DNA of 64,000 nucleotides from the NCBI RefSeq assembly GCF_022369515.1, contig NZ_CP059724.1, forward strand, positions 2,294,001 to 2,358,000, written 5' to 3'. Each line of letters starts with the position of its first letter. Within the stretch, counting starts at the first letter, position 1. Below, piece by piece: positions 42,381 to 51,892 of this stretch. The DNA is from Paenibacillus sp. 19GGS1-52. Lineage in GTDB: Bacteria; Bacillota; Bacilli; Paenibacillales; Paenibacillaceae. The translations under genes were made by a program, and so were the position numbers. The notes below the pieces were generated by a model. The model saw nothing but the letters and a program-made list of their open reading frames with translations. It did not search any database and was not told the DNA's origin.

Positions 42381-43421
42381 GTGAGCAAAACACTGGAATT
42401 ATATGATGTCACGATTATTGGCGGGGGACCTGCGGGGATGTATGCTGCTTTTTATAGTGGAATGAGAGATTTGAAGACAAAGCTGATTGAAGCGAAAGAA
42501 GAACTTGGCGGGAGGATGCTTATTTATCCCGAGAAAATGATCTGGGACGTAGGGGGTGTGACTCCGATTCTATGCCGTCAGCTGATCGATCAGCTAGGGG
42601 AGCAGGCGCTGACATTCGATCCAACTCTCGTGCTAGGGCAGCAGATTACGAATCAAGAGCGACAGGAGGACGGAACCTATATACTGACCACGGCCACCGG
42701 AGAGAAGCATTGGACACGGACGGTGATTCTGGCGATTGGTTATGGAATTCTGCAAATGGCGAAGCTTGAAATTGCGGGTGCAGATTGTTACGAGGTCACG
42801 AATCTGCATTATACCGTTCAGGAGCTGGAGCCCTTTCGAGGCAAGCGGGTGCTGATCTCTGGAGGTGGGGACTCGGCAGTGGATTGGGCCAATGAGCTAG
42901 AGCCAGTTGCAGCAAGTGTAACAATCGTACACCGTCGTGAGCAATTCGGTGGCCATGAGCAGAATATCGCGCGCATGAAATCTTCAACGGTCGATGTGCG
43001 AGTGCCTTACGCTGTGAGTCATCTGCAGAGCAGCAACGGAGAAACTATTGATCAGGTAACGATCAGTCATATGGAAACGGGGGAGACCGAGCAGCTCGAG
43101 GTGGACGCAGTGATCGTGAATCATGGTTTGAAAAGTGATTTCGGGCCGCTGAAGGAATGGGGCCTGGATATGGGTGAATGGTGTGCGAATGTCAACAGCC
43201 AACTGGAGACTAATCTGCCGGGTATCTTCGCTGCCGGTGACTTTGTAGACCACAGCAGCAAGGTCCGCCTGATTGCCGGCACTTTCACTGATGCTGTTCT
43301 AGCGCTCAACAGTGCCAAGTTGTACATGGACCCGTCAGCTCCCAAAGTGGCTTATGTATCCTCTCATAATGAACGTTTCAAGGAAAAGAACAAAGCGTTA
43401 GGCGTAGGCGATGATCATTAG
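42381..43421 (+). CDS. Ferredoxin/flavodoxin-NADP reductase, type 2 (YumC-like)
   Basis: A 346-aa flavoprotein of the thioredoxin-reductase fold without the CxxC pair, as in firmicute ferredoxin-NADP reductases. FAD motif [18 protein letters not shown] motif [15 protein letters not shown], the [10 protein letters not shown] arginines and the FAD motif GIFAAGDF are seen. The region around [12 protein letters not shown] differs from the usual GNGAFxPRKL. GGGGGAGA precedes GUG 42381; the open frame further 5' covers the Fur box. Iron control suggests a role in reducing ferric siderophores, haem-degrading enzymes or flavodoxin under iron starvation. Annotation as thioredoxin reductase-like is the alternative. 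Confidence 0.88.
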   Translation: MSKTLELYDVTIIGGGPAGMYAAFYSGMRDLKTKLIEAKEELGGRMLIYPEKMIWDVGGVTPILCRQLIDQLGEQALTFDPTLVLGQQITNQERQEDGTYILTTATGEKHWTRTVILAIGYGILQMAKLEIAGADCYEVTNLHYTVQELEPFRGKRVLISGGGDSAVDWANELEPVAASVTIVHRREQFGGHEQNIARMKSSTVDVRVPYAVSHLQSSNGETIDQVTISHMETGETEQLEVDAVIVNHGLKSDFGPLKEWGLDMGEWCANVNSQLETNLPGIFAAGDFVDHSSKVRLIAGTFTDAVLALNSAKLYMDPSAPKVAYVSSHNERFKEKNKALGVGDDH

Positions 43422-43462
43422 ATGAGGGAAATGTAGTCTTCCACTTCGAAGCTGTAAAAGCT

Positions 43463-43511
43463 ACAAAAACGAGTCAGTCTCTGGATTATTGGAGACTGAC
43501 TCGTTTTTGTT
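43463..43511 (+). terminator. Terminator after the reductase gene
   Basis: ACAAAAACGAGTCAGTCTC pairs perfectly with GAGACTGACTCGTTTTTGT, a 19-bp stem that can act in both directions. Confidence 0.92.
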
Positions 43512-43643
43512 TTATGGAGTAAGCGATTGGAGCAACGGTCCGTTCGCGGAGCGGCCATTTCATGGCTTATAGTTTCTTCTGGATTCCATAAGTTGCATAA
43601 AAATAATGCTGAACGCGAATAGTATCTTCAGGAGGTGAGGTTG

Positions 43644-45155
43644 ATGTCTATTTCCAGCAGCTTAACAGATAATCTGGATCAACTCATAGAAAGACTGGGG
43701 AACAGTCCTGATATTATCATTCGGAAGTTCACCTTGATGACTGCACAGATTCAAGTTGCTGCTATATATGTTGAAGGCCTTATCGAGAACACTATGGTTG
43801 AAAAGTATGTTGGGCATATGATGTCATTTGATTCTTTTGACGATAGCGATCCGGAAATAACCTCAGCGCAAGATATTTTTACATTTATGAAAGAAAAAGC
43901 ACGAAACATAAATGAAGAAAAGATTATCAAGGATTGGGATGTGCTATTTGAAGCTTTGTTCTCCGGGAATACGATTCTTCTGATCGATGGAATTGGAGAA
44001 GCGATAAGAGGAAACACAAGTGGTGGTGAGGTTAGATCGGTTACGGAAGCCACTACCCAGGTAGCGATCCGTGGTTCTAAAGAAAGTTTTACGGAATCCT
44101 TAGGGACAAATCTCTCTCTGGTACGCAGGAAAATAAAAAGCCCCAACTTATGGATTGAAACGATGAAAATCGGTGACGTGACCCAAACAAATGTCTCAAT
44201 CATGTATATTCATGGCATTGTTAACGATAAAGCCCTTCTGGCCTTGAAAAAAAAACTGCAGGCTATTGACGTTGATGCCATTTTGGAATCAGGCTACATC
44301 GAACAATTAATTGAAGATAATGTGTACTCTCCATTTCCAACCTTATATAACACGGAGCGCCCGGATAGTGTTGCCGGAAATTTACTGGAGGGTAGGATTG
44401 CTATTTTTGTGGATGGCACGCCTTTTGTTTTGATTGCTCCAACTTCATTTTTTATGTTTTTCCATGCTGTTGAAGATTATTATCAACGGTTTGATATTGC
44501 CTCATTGATTCGCTTATTAAGATTTATGTGTCTAATTATTTCGTTATTTGGTCCCGCTGTGTTTGTTGCTGCGCTCAATTTTCATCAGGAAATGATTCCC
44601 ACCTCACTGTTAATTAACTTGGCCTCGCAAAGAGAGGGCGTTCCTTTCCCGGCATTTGTTGAAGCGCTCATGATGGAGGTTACTTTCGAGATTATCCGTG
44701 AAGCTGGAATTCGTATGCCATCCCCCATTGGCCAGACTGTATCCATTATTGGCGGCTTAGTGTTGGGACAGGCTGCAGTACAAGCTGGAATTATCTCACC
44801 TGCGATGGTAATCGTTGTTTCGCTAACGGGTATCTCCAGCTTTGCGACACCCGCCTTTAATATGGCTCTTTCGATACGAATCCTCCGCTTTTTTATAATG
44901 TTTATCGCGGCATTCATGGGGCTGTATGGCATATCGATCCTCCTCTTTATTTTGATTGCTCATATGTGCAGTCTGCGCTCCCTCGGATTTCCATTTATGA
45001 CTCCTTTGGGTCCATTTATTGCCGAGAACCAGGGAGACTCGCTCATCCGTGTTCCCTTGAAATTTATGAGGAAACGGCCACGAATGATCAGCCAAAAGAA
45101 TATTACACGTATGGCAACAGATAAGGGGAATCGGGGAGATTCAGATGAAAGTTAA
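43644..45155 (+). CDS. Spore germination receptor A subunit (GerA/GerKA type)
   Basis: A 503-aa inner-membrane protein of spores. The soluble N-terminal part (residues 1-~285) carries the family's nutrient-signal domain; LEGRIAIFVDGTPFVLIAPTSFF leads into about five helices including EMIPTSLLINLASQREGVPFPAF. CAGGAGGTGAG identifies ATG 43644; in-frame GUG 43635 overlaps that site. It overlaps the next gene by 11 nt. Order A-C-B is as in the gerK operon of B. subtilis. Confidence 0.95.
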   Translation: MSISSSLTDNLDQLIERLGNSPDIIIRKFTLMTAQIQVAAIYVEGLIENTMVEKYVGHMMSFDSFDDSDPEITSAQDIFTFMKEKARNINEEKIIKDWDVLFEALFSGNTILLIDGIGEAIRGNTSGGEVRSVTEATTQVAIRGSKESFTESLGTNLSLVRRKIKSPNLWIETMKIGDVTQTNVSIMYIHGIVNDKALLALKKKLQAIDVDAILESGYIEQLIEDNVYSPFPTLYNTERPDSVAGNLLEGRIAIFVDGTPFVLIAPTSFFMFFHAVEDYYQRFDIASLIRLLRFMCLIISLFGPAVFVAALNFHQEMIPTSLLINLASQREGVPFPAFVEALMMEVTFEIIREAGIRMPSPIGQTVSIIGGLVLGQAAVQAGIISPAMVIVVSLTGISSFATPAFNMALSIRILRFFIMFIAAFMGLYGISILLFILIAHMCSLRSLGFPFMTPLGPFIAENQGDSLIRVPLKFMRKRPRMISQKNITRMATDKGNRGDSDES

Positions 45156-46350
45156 ATGGATTATACAACCTCCCATTTATATGGTAATGCTATTACTGTT
45201 GACAAGTTGCTGGAACAGCAGAGAACTCAATGATATGGCCATAGTCACTGGTATAGGAATGGATAAAGTCCCGAATACAGAGGAGTATGTGGTTACCTTT
45301 CAAATTGTTAATCCTTCAGCAACAGCTACGAGTGTGGGTGTAAGTACAGGCCAGCCGCCGATTACAGTCTACACATCAACTGATCGGACCTTATTTGGAG
45401 CCTTGCGTAAAACATCAAAAAAGGTAGCAAGACAGCTTTTTTTTGCACATACACAGCTTCTGGTTATTGGAGAATCTCTGGCAAAGAGCGGAATAAACGG
45501 CATATTTGACGTATTTGAAAGATCTCACGAGCTTCGGCTTAACTCTATAGTAATTGTATCCAGGGAAACGGACGCATCTTCTGTTCTGAAAATACTGTTA
45601 CCCATCGAGAGCATCCCCGCACTGGCTGTGGTTAAGAAGAATAAGAATACGGCTAAATTATGGGGCGAAAATAGGGCAATAAGTGTATTCGAGCTCATTA
45701 ACAGTATAACTGGCGAAGGGGAACCGGTTATCAGTGGAGTTCGGATCTTTGGGGATTTGGTAAAAGGAAGGAAGAAAACATATCTGGAACAAAGTGAAGT
45801 AGAGGCGGTCATATCTGTGAGCGGGTTGGCTGTATTTAAGGAAGGAAAGCTGAAGGGTTGGCTGGATGGTCCAGAGGCTAGGGGGACGTTATGGGTTCAG
45901 AATAAAATAGAACAGACCAGTATTAATATCGATTCTGAGAAAAAACAAGATTCGATTGCCATCGATATTAGTCATTCAAAAACAAAAGTGAAGGTTAAGC
46001 TTAGGGAAGGGGTGCCGGTCTTTCACATCTACATCGATGAGGAAGGTTCTGTAATTGAGTCGCAAGATTTTGTAGACTTAAGCAAGAGAAAAGAACTCCA
46101 AAAATTGGAAGTGGAACTCGCAAAGAAGACAAAAGAAGAAGTGGTGAAATCTTTGCAAGCTGCACAGAGCATGGGCTGTGATATTTTCAATTTTGGAGAT
46201 GAATTAAAGCGTAAAGATCCAAAGGCATGGGAAACCGTGAAGAACCAATGGTCAGATATATTTGCCAAAGGGGAACTTGATGTCCATGTGCAAGTATACA
46301 TTCGCAGTACAGGAATGAGATTAAAGCCATTCCTGCCCAATACAGATTAA
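45145..46350 (+). CDS. Spore germination lipoprotein, GerC family
   Basis: A 401-aa lipoprotein: signal peptide with lipobox LLTSC (lipidated Cys22), then CWNSRELNDMAIVTGIGMDK, the classical Ger(x)C start. The C-terminal domain contains VSKSLQAAQ-like helix segment (VVKSLQAAQSMGCDIFNFGDELKR) and ends normally. It overlaps the A-subunit gene by 11 nt. Confidence 0.94.
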   Translation: MKVKWIIQPPIYMVMLLLLTSCWNSRELNDMAIVTGIGMDKVPNTEEYVVTFQIVNPSATATSVGVSTGQPPITVYTSTDRTLFGALRKTSKKVARQLFFAHTQLLVIGESLAKSGINGIFDVFERSHELRLNSIVIVSRETDASSVLKILLPIESIPALAVVKKNKNTAKLWGENRAISVFELINSITGEGEPVISGVRIFGDLVKGRKKTYLEQSEVEAVISVSGLAVFKEGKLKGWLDGPEARGTLWVQNKIEQTSINIDSEKKQDSIAIDISHSKTKVKVKLREGVPVFHIYIDEEGSVIESQDFVDLSKRKELQKLEVELAKKTKEEVVKSLQAAQSMGCDIFNFGDELKRKDPKAWETVKNQWSDIFAKGELDVHVQVYIRSTGMRLKPFLPNTD

Positions 46351-46385
46351 CAGGTATCAGCTGGAAAGGTGGGGCAATCCGCATT

Positions 46386-47483
46386 ATGAGAAAAGAAGTT
46401 ATTAGTGCCAGTCAATTATTTTCCATGATTTTTTTGTTTGAAATGGGTACGGCGCTCGTTGTTCCAATAGGCCTTGAAAGTGGACATGCCGTCTGGATAT
46501 CCATATTGTTCGCCCTGCCTGGAGGCATTCTGTTATTTCTTGTTTATATTTATTTACATCGACAATACCCTAAGCTGATCATCAGTGGGTATACTCAGAA
46601 AATTTTGGGCAGATTCCTGGGTTGGCCACTAAGCTTATTATATATTCCGATTTTTATGTATAATGGCTCCAGAAACTTACGAGAAGCCGGAGACTTGTTA
46701 ATAGCTTCTTCCTATGACCGAACGCCCATATTTATCATTAATGCCATGATGATCATCGCGGTGATCTATATACTGCGTAAAGGCATTGAAGTTTTTTCCA
46801 GAACAGCTGAAATCTATTTGCTGATCATTTTTGCGATGGGTTTAATTTGCTGCTTTGTGGTTATAGCTGCAGGCCTCATTAAATTCGAAAATTTGTTTCC
46901 ACTACATGCGAAGGACTGGAGGGATGCATTAACTTCAGCTTATCCTAGTATTTGGATTTTTCCGTATGGTGAACTCGTATGCTTTACTACAATATTAACT
47001 CATATCAGCAAGTTTCGTGTGGCCAAGCGGACGGGGATTGCGGCAATCACGCTAAGCGGTCTACTGCTCAGTTTCACACATGCTATCGAAATATCGGCAC
47101 TTGGAAGCGATATTTACGCCAGAGCTACTTTTCCATTGTTCACAACGATCACTTTAGTTAATTTGGCAAATTTCATTCAAAGGTTGGACGCGCTTGTTAT
47201 GTTAACCTTAATTATCGGTGTTTTCTTCAAAATGACTATTTACTGTTACACTGCTATGGCAGTGACTGCGGATTTATTTAAGGTGAAGGATATGCGGAAA
47301 TTGGCGGTTCCTATAGGAATTGTAGTTCTCTTTAGTTCATTTGCCAGCGCAGAGAATTATTCCATTCATCTGGAGGAAGGAAAAGTTTTCATGAAATATA
47401 TATTGACATACATGTGTGCAGGCATTCCCATAATGCTGTTCATTGTACATTACATACGTAAAAGTCTGGGTTTTTTGAAATGA
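46386..47483 (+). CDS. Spore germination permease, GerB family
   Basis: A 365-aa membrane protein of the endospore germination permease family (amino acid/polyamine transporter fold) with ten hydrophobic helices. ISASQLFSMIFLFEMGTA and NLREAGDLLIASSYDRTP are typical. It is thought to bind the germinant. AAGGTGGGG precedes the ATG. Its stop lies 2 nt from that of the convergent small gene. Confidence 0.93.
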   Translation: MRKEVISASQLFSMIFLFEMGTALVVPIGLESGHAVWISILFALPGGILLFLVYIYLHRQYPKLIISGYTQKILGRFLGWPLSLLYIPIFMYNGSRNLREAGDLLIASSYDRTPIFIINAMMIIAVIYILRKGIEVFSRTAEIYLLIIFAMGLICCFVVIAAGLIKFENLFPLHAKDWRDALTSAYPSIWIFPYGELVCFTTILTHISKFRVAKRTGIAAITLSGLLLSFTHAIEISALGSDIYARATFPLFTTITLVNLANFIQRLDALVMLTLIIGVFFKMTIYCYTAMAVTADLFKVKDMRKLAVPIGIVVLFSSFASAENYSIHLEEGKVFMKYILTYMCAGIPIMLFIVHYIRKSLGFLK

Positions 47484-47485
47484 CA

Positions 47486-47713
47486 TCATTTAGTTCTTTG
47501 TTTACGTTTCTTAAAGGAATCGGTTATAGCGTTAATAAAGGGAAGGCAAATAAAGACAACCATAAGTATACTTTCTTGTATGTTTGTGTTGACAAAGGCG
47601 CCATAGATGGAGTGGAAAGACATCGAAAGACTTAGTCCTGACAATAGATCAATGATGACAATAATAGACAGTCCCAAAAAGGCGAGCAGGAAATAAAGAA
47701 ATAAGATCTTCAT
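47486..47713 (-). CDS. Small two-helix membrane protein, possible germinant receptor D subunit
   Basis: A 75-aa protein with two hydrophobic helices (about 2-28 and 47-66) and a basic C-terminus. AAGGAG precedes the ATG on the minus strand. Its size and topology match the D subunits that accompany several ger operons in Bacillus (for example in yfkQRST). Here it is convergent with the B-subunit gene rather than in line with it. Sequence recognition is not possible by eye, so the call rests on size, topology and position. Confidence 0.55.
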   Translation of the reverse strand: MKILFLYFLLAFLGLSIIVIIDLLSGLSLSMSFHSIYGAFVNTNIQESILMVVFICLPFINAITDSFKKRKQRTK

Positions 47714-47924
47714 GTTGGGAAATCTCCTTAGAATAGAAATGTGATGATTCAGTCTGGAAATAGTAGACTAAAGCTATTATTTCCACTTGAGTAAGTCCGT
47801 AATCATTGAAAATAACCTCGCACATCAACGAGCGGTATTCCTATTGACGCTAAGCACTCTTATTAGTAGAGTTTATAATACTCCGGTAGTGGAGGATTAT
47901 TGGGCAAGAGGGAGATGATATTCC

Positions 47925-48284
47925 ATGACGACCTGGAATCTGCAAGGGACGGTAAGCCATTTGCTAATCTGTAACGGAAGCAGTTGTAAGAAGAATAAAG
48001 GCGAAGAGGTTGCCGAAGCCATAGAGGATGAGATAGAGAAGCAAGGTGCGCAGAGTCTTATCCATACGACTGTGACCCGTTGTAATGGGCGATGCGATGA
48101 TGCCTGTGTAGTTATCGCTTACCCAGAAGGTGTGTGGTATAAAGAAATAACGCCCAAATCAGCAAAAGCTTTGGTGCGGAAGCATTTGCAAGGCGAGCGG
48201 CTTGAAGAGCAGGTTGTATATACCTATGATGAAATGCTGATAGCAGCAACTGAACGGGGTGCTAAAGGCAAGAAGAAAAAGTAA
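47925..48284 (+). CDS. Thioredoxin-like [2Fe-2S] ferredoxin
   Basis: A 119-aa protein: HLLICNGSSCKKNKG at the N-terminus and RCNGRCDDACVV later give four cysteines in the pattern of thioredoxin-like [2Fe-2S] ferredoxins (C-x4-C and C-x3-C type spacing). The middle GVWYKEITPKSAKALVRKHL is also typical. The tail is lysine-rich (KGKKKK). Its electron partner is unknown; the Fur-controlled reductase nearby is a possibility only. The stop codon is the first base triplet of the TAACAG repeat. Confidence 0.85.
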   Translation: MTTWNLQGTVSHLLICNGSSCKKNKGEEVAEAIEDEIEKQGAQSLIHTTVTRCNGRCDDACVVIAYPEGVWYKEITPKSAKALVRKHLQGERLEEQVVYTYDEMLIAATERGAKGKKKK

Positions 48285-48317
48285 CAGTAACAGTAACAGT
48301 AACAGTAACAGTAACAG
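48282..48317 (+). repeat. Hexanucleotide tandem repeat (TAACAG)6
   Basis: Six perfect copies of TAACAG. The first copy supplies the UAA stop of the ferredoxin gene, so changes in copy number would not alter the protein. Confidence 0.97.
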
Positions 48318-48367
48318 CCCTCTTTTCATACGGACTCAATAAGTAAAAATTACAGTGAATATGATCA

Positions 48368-48400
48368 AAATACCGTCAAAGTGCTGACGGTATTTTTTTT
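48368..48400 (+). terminator. Terminator after the ferredoxin gene
   Basis: AAATACCGTCA and TGACGGTATTT form an 11-bp stem with a 6-base loop and a T run. Confidence 0.92.
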
Positions 48401-48455
48401 ATAATAAATACATATTCAGGTGAGACCTATAAACGAAACAATTGAGGTGTAGACA

Positions 48456-49397
48456 ATGGGGCAAAATATTGAGACTTTAACGCAAAAGCCGCCAACTGTG
48501 CGCAAACGCAAAGGGTGGTCACTGCAAAAAGGGGAAACGCTGTCAGGTTTTCTGTTTGTAAGCCCGATGCTGATCGGAGTATCCATTCTGGTGCTGATCC
48601 CGATTATAGCTACGATGGTGCTTGGCTTTGCTGACTGGAACTTTGTTCAAGGCTTTGATGGCATCCGCTGGGTGGGGTTGCAGAATTTCATCAACCTGTT
48701 TCAGGATGAGATGTTTATCCGCTCGATTCGCAACAACTTTATCTTTCTGCTGACCGTGCCGATTTACTTGCTGGTGTCCATGGTGCTGGCGGTACTAATC
48801 GACCGTTATGTGTATCTGAAAGGTTATTTCAAAATTGCCTATTTCGTTCCCTATGTATCCATGACTGTAGCGGTAGCCGTAGTTTGGCAGGTGCTGTTCC
48901 AGCCTTCGTACGGGCCAATTAATGAAATGCTGAAGGCGATCGGAATATCCGATCCACCGAAATGGATTGCTGATCCGCATTTTGCGCTGATCTCGATCAT
49001 GATGATCTCCATTTGGATATCCATCGGGTTCAATATGATTATCTATATCGCCGGGCTGCAGTCCATTCCGAAGGATTTGTATGAAGCTGCGGATATTGAT
49101 GGCGCTAACGCCTGGACGAAGTTTAGACGGATTACCTTTCCATTGCTGTCCCCGACTTCTTTTTTCCTGCTTGTAACGGGAATAATCGCTACTTTTAAGG
49201 TATTCGATATTATCGCCGTCATGACGCAAGGGGGGCCCATTGGCTCGACAACCATGATGGTTTGGTATTTATATGATACAGCCTTTGTGAATCTCAAAGT
49301 CGGTTACGCTTCGGCGATCGCAGTTGTGCTGTTTGTCTTCGTGCTATTGATTACCTTTGGCCAATGGTTGGCTGAGAAGAAATGGGTCAATTACTAA
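48456..49397 (+). CDS. CUT1 sugar ABC transporter permease (MalF-type)
   Basis: A 313-aa permease with six helices; the EAA loop reads SIPKDLYEAADIDGANAWTKFRRITFPLL. GAGGTG precedes the ATG. First gene of the uronate-polysaccharide locus; its partner follows 24 nt later. ATPase not encoded here. Confidence 0.93.
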   Translation: MGQNIETLTQKPPTVRKRKGWSLQKGETLSGFLFVSPMLIGVSILVLIPIIATMVLGFADWNFVQGFDGIRWVGLQNFINLFQDEMFIRSIRNNFIFLLTVPIYLLVSMVLAVLIDRYVYLKGYFKIAYFVPYVSMTVAVAVVWQVLFQPSYGPINEMLKAIGISDPPKWIADPHFALISIMMISIWISIGFNMIIYIAGLQSIPKDLYEAADIDGANAWTKFRRITFPLLSPTSFFLLVTGIIATFKVFDIIAVMTQGGPIGSTTMMVWYLYDTAFVNLKVGYASAIAVVLFVFVLLITFGQWLAEKKWVNY

Positions 49398-49421
49398 AGA
49401 GAGAGTGAGGGGAGAGAAATT

Positions 49422-50261
49422 ATGCAAACGCGCGAAGGCCTCAACTGGCGCAAGCTTGTAGTTACAATTCTTATGTTCGCAGGAAGTGTTCTGTTTCTGC
49501 TGCCATTCATATGGATGCTTATTACCTCGTTCAAAATAGAGACAGATGTCTTCACCTATCCGATTCAGTGGATTCCCAAGCACTGGAATGCTATTGAGAA
49601 CTATAAGGAAGTCTGGTTCGGGGATTATCCATTCCCTTTATATTATTGGAATTCAATTAAAGTGGCAGTGATTACCACAGTAGTATCATGTCTCATATCT
49701 GCAATGGCCGCCTACGGGTTTTCCAAAATCAAATTTGCTGCCAGCAACTTTCTCTTTATGATCGTGCTTGTGACGTACATGATTCCAGGACAAGCCATTC
49801 TGATTCCCCAATTTATTCTGTATCGTAATATTGGGCTGTTCGACAGCCATCTGGGCTTGATTATGCTCGGCAGCTTTAGCGTATTGGGCACATTCATGCT
49901 GCGCCAATTTTTTATGGGACTGCATCAGGAATTTATTGAATCCGCCAAAATCGATGGAGCGGGTCATGCCCGTATTTTCTGGTCTATCGCCATGCCGCTA
50001 GTTAAGCCAGCTGTCGCCACTTATGCTATCCTGCGATTTATCTGGACCTGGAATGATTATCAGAATCCGCTAATCTTCATAAGAAGCGATAACCTGTTGA
50101 CCCTGCCGATTGCGATCCAGAAATTCACTTCAATGAGTGGAGAATTCTATTCCTTAATTATGGCGGCAGCCGTATCTGCTATACTCCCATTAATTATTAT
50201 CTTCATCATCGGTCAAAAAAGCGTTATCGAAGGCATCGCACTTGGCGGTGTGAAAGGGTAA
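49422..50261 (+). CDS. CUT1 sugar ABC transporter permease (MalG-type)
   Basis: A 279-aa permease, EAA loop GLHQEFIESAKIDGAGHARIFWSIAMPLV, ending in GIALGGVKG. GAGGGGAGAG precedes the ATG. Forms the membrane channel with the 48456 product. Confidence 0.93.
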   Translation: MQTREGLNWRKLVVTILMFAGSVLFLLPFIWMLITSFKIETDVFTYPIQWIPKHWNAIENYKEVWFGDYPFPLYYWNSIKVAVITTVVSCLISAMAAYGFSKIKFAASNFLFMIVLVTYMIPGQAILIPQFILYRNIGLFDSHLGLIMLGSFSVLGTFMLRQFFMGLHQEFIESAKIDGAGHARIFWSIAMPLVKPAVATYAILRFIWTWNDYQNPLIFIRSDNLLTLPIAIQKFTSMSGEFYSLIMAAAVSAILPLIIIFIIGQKSVIEGIALGGVKG

Positions 50262-50341
50262 TAAAAAATACGGAATGAATAGCCATTTTAAATAGAAGTA
50301 AAAATAGTTTGGAAAAAGTAAATATTGTTTCATGCCCCTTG

Positions 50342-50355
50342 TGAAAGCGTATTCT
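50342..50355. promoter_or_regulatory. Candidate CcpA cre site before the binding-protein gene
   Basis: TGAAAGCGTATTCT matches 12 of 14 positions of the cre consensus. It lies ~65 nt before the solute-binding protein gene, directly at a possible -10 (TATACT, 50355-50360). The binding protein may thus have its own, catabolite-repressed promoter. Confidence 0.4.
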
Positions 50356-50418
50356 ATACTTTAGTAGTGAGACAGTGATCATAAATTAAATGCTCATAAA
50401 ATTGTAGGAGGGTTATAC

Positions 50419-51819
50419 ATGATGAAGAGAAAAGTTTGGGCAGGCGCAATTACAGGGGTGCTGATGTTAAGCCTGCTATCCGGCTGCGGTGGCTCGAACA
50501 ACAATAACGCGGCTAACGGAAATGCGGCCTCCCCGGATGCAACTAAAGGTACAAATGCTGCTGCAGAAAAGATTAATCTGCGCTTGTACACGTACGGCAC
50601 GGAAGAAGCTTATAACTGGAAGCATACGCTGGATGCGTATCATGCATTAGAACCGAATGTTACGGTGGAGCTTGTTCAGTTAAGTGAAAAGGGCGATACG
50701 CAGGAGGCTTCCAAGAAGCTTGACCTAGAGGCGGCATCCTCTGCGCAGATGGATGTTCTGATGTTCAGTGATGCAGCGGGGTATGCTCAACGTGTAGCGC
50801 TTGGTATGGCTGAACCACTCGATGATTATATTGCTAAAGACGGTTACAAGGTAGAGGAAGATTACAAGGTGGATACCCATCTGGATGGCAAGGTTTATGC
50901 ACTTCCAGGCAAGTTTAATCCCTGGTATGTGCTGCTGAACAAGAACCAGTTGGATAAGGCTGGTCTTGCGGTTCCTACCGATTGGACTTGGGATGATTTT
51001 GCCGACTATGCGAAGAAATTGACTACAGGTGAAGGGGCTCAGAAACGTTATGGTGCTTACTTCCATGGCCCACAGGCAGGCGGCTGGATGGAATTCCTGA
51101 AGCTGAAGATGGAGAACCAACCACAGAATGCTGAATTCCTGAAAGCAGATGGTACTTCCAATCTGGATGATCCTAACTTCAAGGCTACGCTTGAGCTGAG
51201 ACTGAGAATGGAGAAAGAAGATCAATCTTCGGTTCCCTATTCCGATATGATCTCGCAGAAGCTGGCTTACCGGACTCAATTCTTCAATGAATCCGCCAGC
51301 ATGCTGTTGATCGGAAGCTGGATGAATACGGAAATCGGCGGAACGGAAAAGGTGCCTTTGAACTTTAATGTTGCGGTTGCTCCATTCCCTAAGAATAATG
51401 CTGCGGATGAAAATGGACTGACTCCAGTTACAACGGACTATGTAGCGGTAGCTGCTAAATCCAAGAACAAGGAAGCCGCTTATAAATTTGTACGCTGGTA
51501 TACAACAGAAGGACAATTGGTTCAAGGCAAGAACATCCCAGCCTGGAGCAAGGTAACTAGTGATCAGGTAGAAGGTATTATCGATACGATCCTAGCTGGC
51601 ACTAAAAACCCGGAAAAGGTTGATAAAAAATCATTGGTAGACACATTAGTAGCTTCGAAAGCATCGGCTATTATTCCTCCGGCAACTTATCAAGCAGAGG
51701 TCTACAAGGCGATAAACGAAGAATACGAGAAAATGATTCTTGGCAATCAGGATGTGGACACAACGGTCAAGAATTCCCAGGACCGGGTGAATAAGATTAT
51801 TGCCGCCAACAAAAAATAA
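50419..51819 (+). CDS. Extracellular solute-binding lipoprotein (family 1)
   Basis: A 466-aa sugar-binding lipoprotein: lipobox LLSGC with Cys23, an Asn-rich linker (GGSNNNNAANGNAA), then a periplasmic-binding fold with GKVYALPGKFNPWYVLLNK. AGGAGGG precedes the ATG by 6 nt. A 150-bp gap with a possible cre site separates it from the permeases. It presumably binds oligosaccharides released by extracellular lyases. Confidence 0.93.
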   Translation: MMKRKVWAGAITGVLMLSLLSGCGGSNNNNAANGNAASPDATKGTNAAAEKINLRLYTYGTEEAYNWKHTLDAYHALEPNVTVELVQLSEKGDTQEASKKLDLEAASSAQMDVLMFSDAAGYAQRVALGMAEPLDDYIAKDGYKVEEDYKVDTHLDGKVYALPGKFNPWYVLLNKNQLDKAGLAVPTDWTWDDFADYAKKLTTGEGAQKRYGAYFHGPQAGGWMEFLKLKMENQPQNAEFLKADGTSNLDDPNFKATLELRLRMEKEDQSSVPYSDMISQKLAYRTQFFNESASMLLIGSWMNTEIGGTEKVPLNFNVAVAPFPKNNAADENGLTPVTTDYVAVAAKSKNKEAAYKFVRWYTTEGQLVQGKNIPAWSKVTSDQVEGIIDTILAGTKNPEKVDKKSLVDTLVASKASAIIPPATYQAEVYKAINEEYEKMILGNQDVDTTVKNSQDRVNKIIAANKK

Positions 51820-51843
51820 ATTTATTGGTATAATGAACCCAAA

Positions 51844-51874
51844 TTGGGGGCGGACTCCTCGTCCCCCTTTTTTT
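51844..51874 (+). terminator. Leaky terminator between binding protein and sensor kinase
   Basis: GGGGG-CG-GAC and GTCCCCC form a bulged stem followed by eight Ts. It lies between two genes of one locus, so partial read-through would lower kinase expression relative to the abundant binding protein. Confidence 0.65.
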
Positions 51875-51892
51875 ACTTTAAGGGGGACATCC

